Origin: an uncultured Alphaproteobacteria bacterium
Lineage (GTDB): Bacteria; Pseudomonadota; Alphaproteobacteria; RF32; CAG-239
Direction: 5' to 3'
Length of the DNA stretch: 64,000 nucleotides
NCBI GenBank assembly: GCA_910584385.1
Contig: CAJUAK010000004.1
Coordinates: 67,747-131,746 of the forward strand
Position numbers and translations under genes: made by a program. Below are positions 62,955-64,000 of this stretch, piece after piece. Position 1 is the stretch's first letter. Each line of letters starts with the position of its first letter. Below the pieces are notes generated by a model. It saw nothing but the letters and a program-made list of their open reading frames with translations, did not search any database and was not told the origin of the DNA.

Positions 62955-63377
62955 CTAATCTTCTTCCACCATCTTAGCGCCTTCGATTTGCCATTCCAGG
63001 CCTCTGGCCGCCCACATGAAAAGGTCGTCTATGCGGTCAGTGTCAATGCCGACGGCATTTCCAACCTGGTAAATCAAGGTAACTTCGTTTTCCTGCAGTT
63101 CATGGGCAGCAACAGCCAGCATAATCATTTCCCGGATGATAAACCGGCGGACAGACATTGTTTCGATTTTTTTTATGGAGCGGCATAGTTCCAGTGCGGA
63201 TTGAGGCAGCTTCACTTCTTCAAGCTGTTTTTCATCCACGCCTATTTCCAGGGCTTGCACGCGCAGATAGGATTTTAACGCCGGGTTTGCTTTCCCTTTT
63301 TGAGACATAATAAACGCCAGGGCCTGCAAATAGATGCCTTTTTCTTTTTTTGTTAATTTCTGGGTTAGTATGCTCAT
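62955..63377 (-). CDS. small helical protein, possibly TerB-like
   Basis: 140-aa soluble, all-helical protein. A pattern of helices with the ending LMxxAxHELQENEVTLIYQVGNAVGI broken across two segments is reminiscent of the TerB (tellurite resistance) fold, but the acidic metal motif usual in TerB is not clear, so the family is uncertain. The start at 63377 (MSILTQKL) has AGGA eight bases upstream; a longer upstream frame is without one. It precedes uup with a two-base gap and is divergent from flbT. Confidence 0.7.
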   Translation of the reverse strand: MSILTQKLTKKEKGIYLQALAFIMSQKGKANPALKSYLRVQALEIGVDEKQLEEVKLPQSALELCRSIKKIETMSVRRFIIREMIMLAVAAHELQENEVTLIYQVGNAVGIDTDRIDDLFMWAARGLEWQIEGAKMVEED

Positions 63378-63499
63378 TCGTTTAATCCTGTATTGTTTGC
63401 CCAATCTTATACATAAGAAAATAAAGATTTGCAAAAAAAATAAAAAACATATATAAATAATGTCAATAAAAATTAAATAAAAACTTAAGGAGCGGTCGT

Positions 63500-63904
63500 A
63501 TGCCTTTAAAAATTGAACTTAAACCCCATGAAAGCATTATCATCGGAGAATCTTTGATTACGAATGATAATGACAGAATCCGTTTTTATATTGAAGGAAA
63601 TGTTCCGATTCTGCGTGAAAAGTTTATTTTGCGCGAGGAGGACGCCAACACGCCGAGCCGCAGGGTTTATTTTGTTGTTCAGCAAATGTATCTGTCTCGC
63701 GGCGAAAGAAAGCTGCAGGAACTGTATCTGGAATATGTCAAGGATTTGCAGGATGCGGCGCCAAGCCTGATTCCTTACCTCGCAAAAATCAGTGATTCTG
63801 TTTTTTCTGAACAATATTATCAGGCAATCAAAGATGCCGTCGTGCTTGTTCAAAAAGAAGATGAACTTTTCGGCGCAATGCTTCGCCCTGATGCCTCAAA
63901 ATAA
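63500..63904 (+). CDS. flbT: flagellin mRNA regulator FlbT
   Basis: 134-aa FlbT protein, which in Caulobacter-type bacteria binds flagellin mRNA and controls its stability or translation during flagellum assembly. The N-terminal LKIELKPHESIIIGESLITN and FIEGNVPILREKFILREEDA-type segments (in pieces RFYIEGNVPILREKF) and RRVYFVVQQMYLS are typical. Length is usual (~135-145). A strong AAGGAG precedes the ATG. FlaF is often adjacent but is not seen before the window ends. This gene is the best evidence that the organism is a flagellated alphaproteobacterium. Confidence 0.93.
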   Translation: MPLKIELKPHESIIIGESLITNDNDRIRFYIEGNVPILREKFILREEDANTPSRRVYFVVQQMYLSRGERKLQELYLEYVKDLQDAAPSLIPYLAKISDSVFSEQYYQAIKDAVVLVQKEDELFGAMLRPDASK

Positions 63905-63920
63905 TCTTTGTTAAAATCAC

Positions 63921-63946
63921 ACTGCCGGCTTAGTCCGGCAGTTTGT
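63921..63946 (+). terminator. putative terminator of flbT
   Basis: Stem ACTGCCGG / CCGGCAGT with a six-base loop, then TTGTTTATT, 17 bases after the stop codon. Confidence 0.7.
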
Positions 63947-63963
63947 TTATTGACGCCTTGTAG

Positions 63964-64000
63964 AAAACCACCACTTTAGTGGTGGATGAATAAAAAGTCG
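63964..64000. mobile_element. possible IS200/IS605-type terminal hairpin (cut by the window edge)
   Basis: AAAACCACCACT TT AGTGGTGG ATGAATAA: an 8-bp imperfect-flanked hairpin with a two-base loop, of the kind found at the ends of IS200/IS605-family elements and their TnpB relatives. No transposase gene is in the window, so this rests on hairpin shape alone. Confidence 0.35.

Noticed and set aside
1..64000. CRISPR arrays, tRNA and rRNA genes, prophage
   Set aside because: No regularly spaced repeats, no cloverleaf or TTCGAATCC-like arm in the gaps, and no phage structural or integrase genes were seen.

Overview
The window is chromosomal DNA from a diderm alphaproteobacterium. Pointers are the flagellin regulator FlbT at the right edge, a class IIB (Calvin-type) aldolase, the yfgM-bamB-der gene order, a BatA/BatB/BatD aerotolerance set with a DUF4381 gene, and several lipoproteins with clear lipoboxes. 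Coding density is very high, with no gene-free stretch above 300 bases, and there are many overlapping stop/start codons. No tRNA, rRNA or CRISPR array was found. The flagellar gene together with many short, tightly packed genes would fit a host-associated or gut-type alphaproteobacterium, but that placement is inference.

Layout. 1-7.5 kb: dnaE, two related multi-pass membrane proteins, then (reverse) tgt with a LOG-family gene. 7.5-15.2 kb (reverse): small membrane protein, class II aldolase, an orphan gene, and the run GGDEF - RlmC-like methyltransferase - lipoprotein - transketolase. 15.3-20 kb (forward): PH-like membrane protein, then yfgM-like, bamB and der. 20.1-25.1 kb: the Bat operon, in which BatB and BatC are one protein. 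25.1-27.4 kb: a C26 amidase, a VanX-type dipeptidase and a patatin. 27.4-29.6 kb (reverse): MsbA-like exporter and DUF1294. 29.7-31.2 kb: a lipoprotein/periplasmic pair. 31.2-34.9 kb (reverse): tyrS, a fused SpmA/SpmB-like protein, dtd and a helical-repeat protein. 35-40.1 kb: anmK, a lipoprotein and an ileS of the eukaryote-like type.

40.3-56.9 kb is the unusual part. Two giant proteins of unrecognised family (1048 and 1492 aa) are followed by two very large VirB6/TrbL-type inner-membrane proteins (1180 and 1661 aa). Each of the latter has a cysteine-rich periplasmic N-terminus. The 1661-aa protein also carries, between its membrane segments, an SGNH hydrolase domain and a lytic transglycosylase (SLT) domain, so one polypeptide combines a secretion-channel scaffold with two peptidoglycan-acting modules. 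The two VirB6-like genes share a 45-bp upstream element with 39 identical bases and no gaps, ending in the -10 box. Tandem, extended VirB6 paralogs recall the rvhB6 arrays of Rickettsiales, but the domain mix here is not one I recognise. The rest of a type IV secretion apparatus is not in this window.

57-64 kb returns to housekeeping genes: alr (reverse), tatD, tcdA, a HAD-IIA protein lacking its nucleophile, a small anchored protein, uup and a small helical protein (reverse), then flbT. The last 40 bases hold a hairpin that looks like an IS200/IS605-type end.
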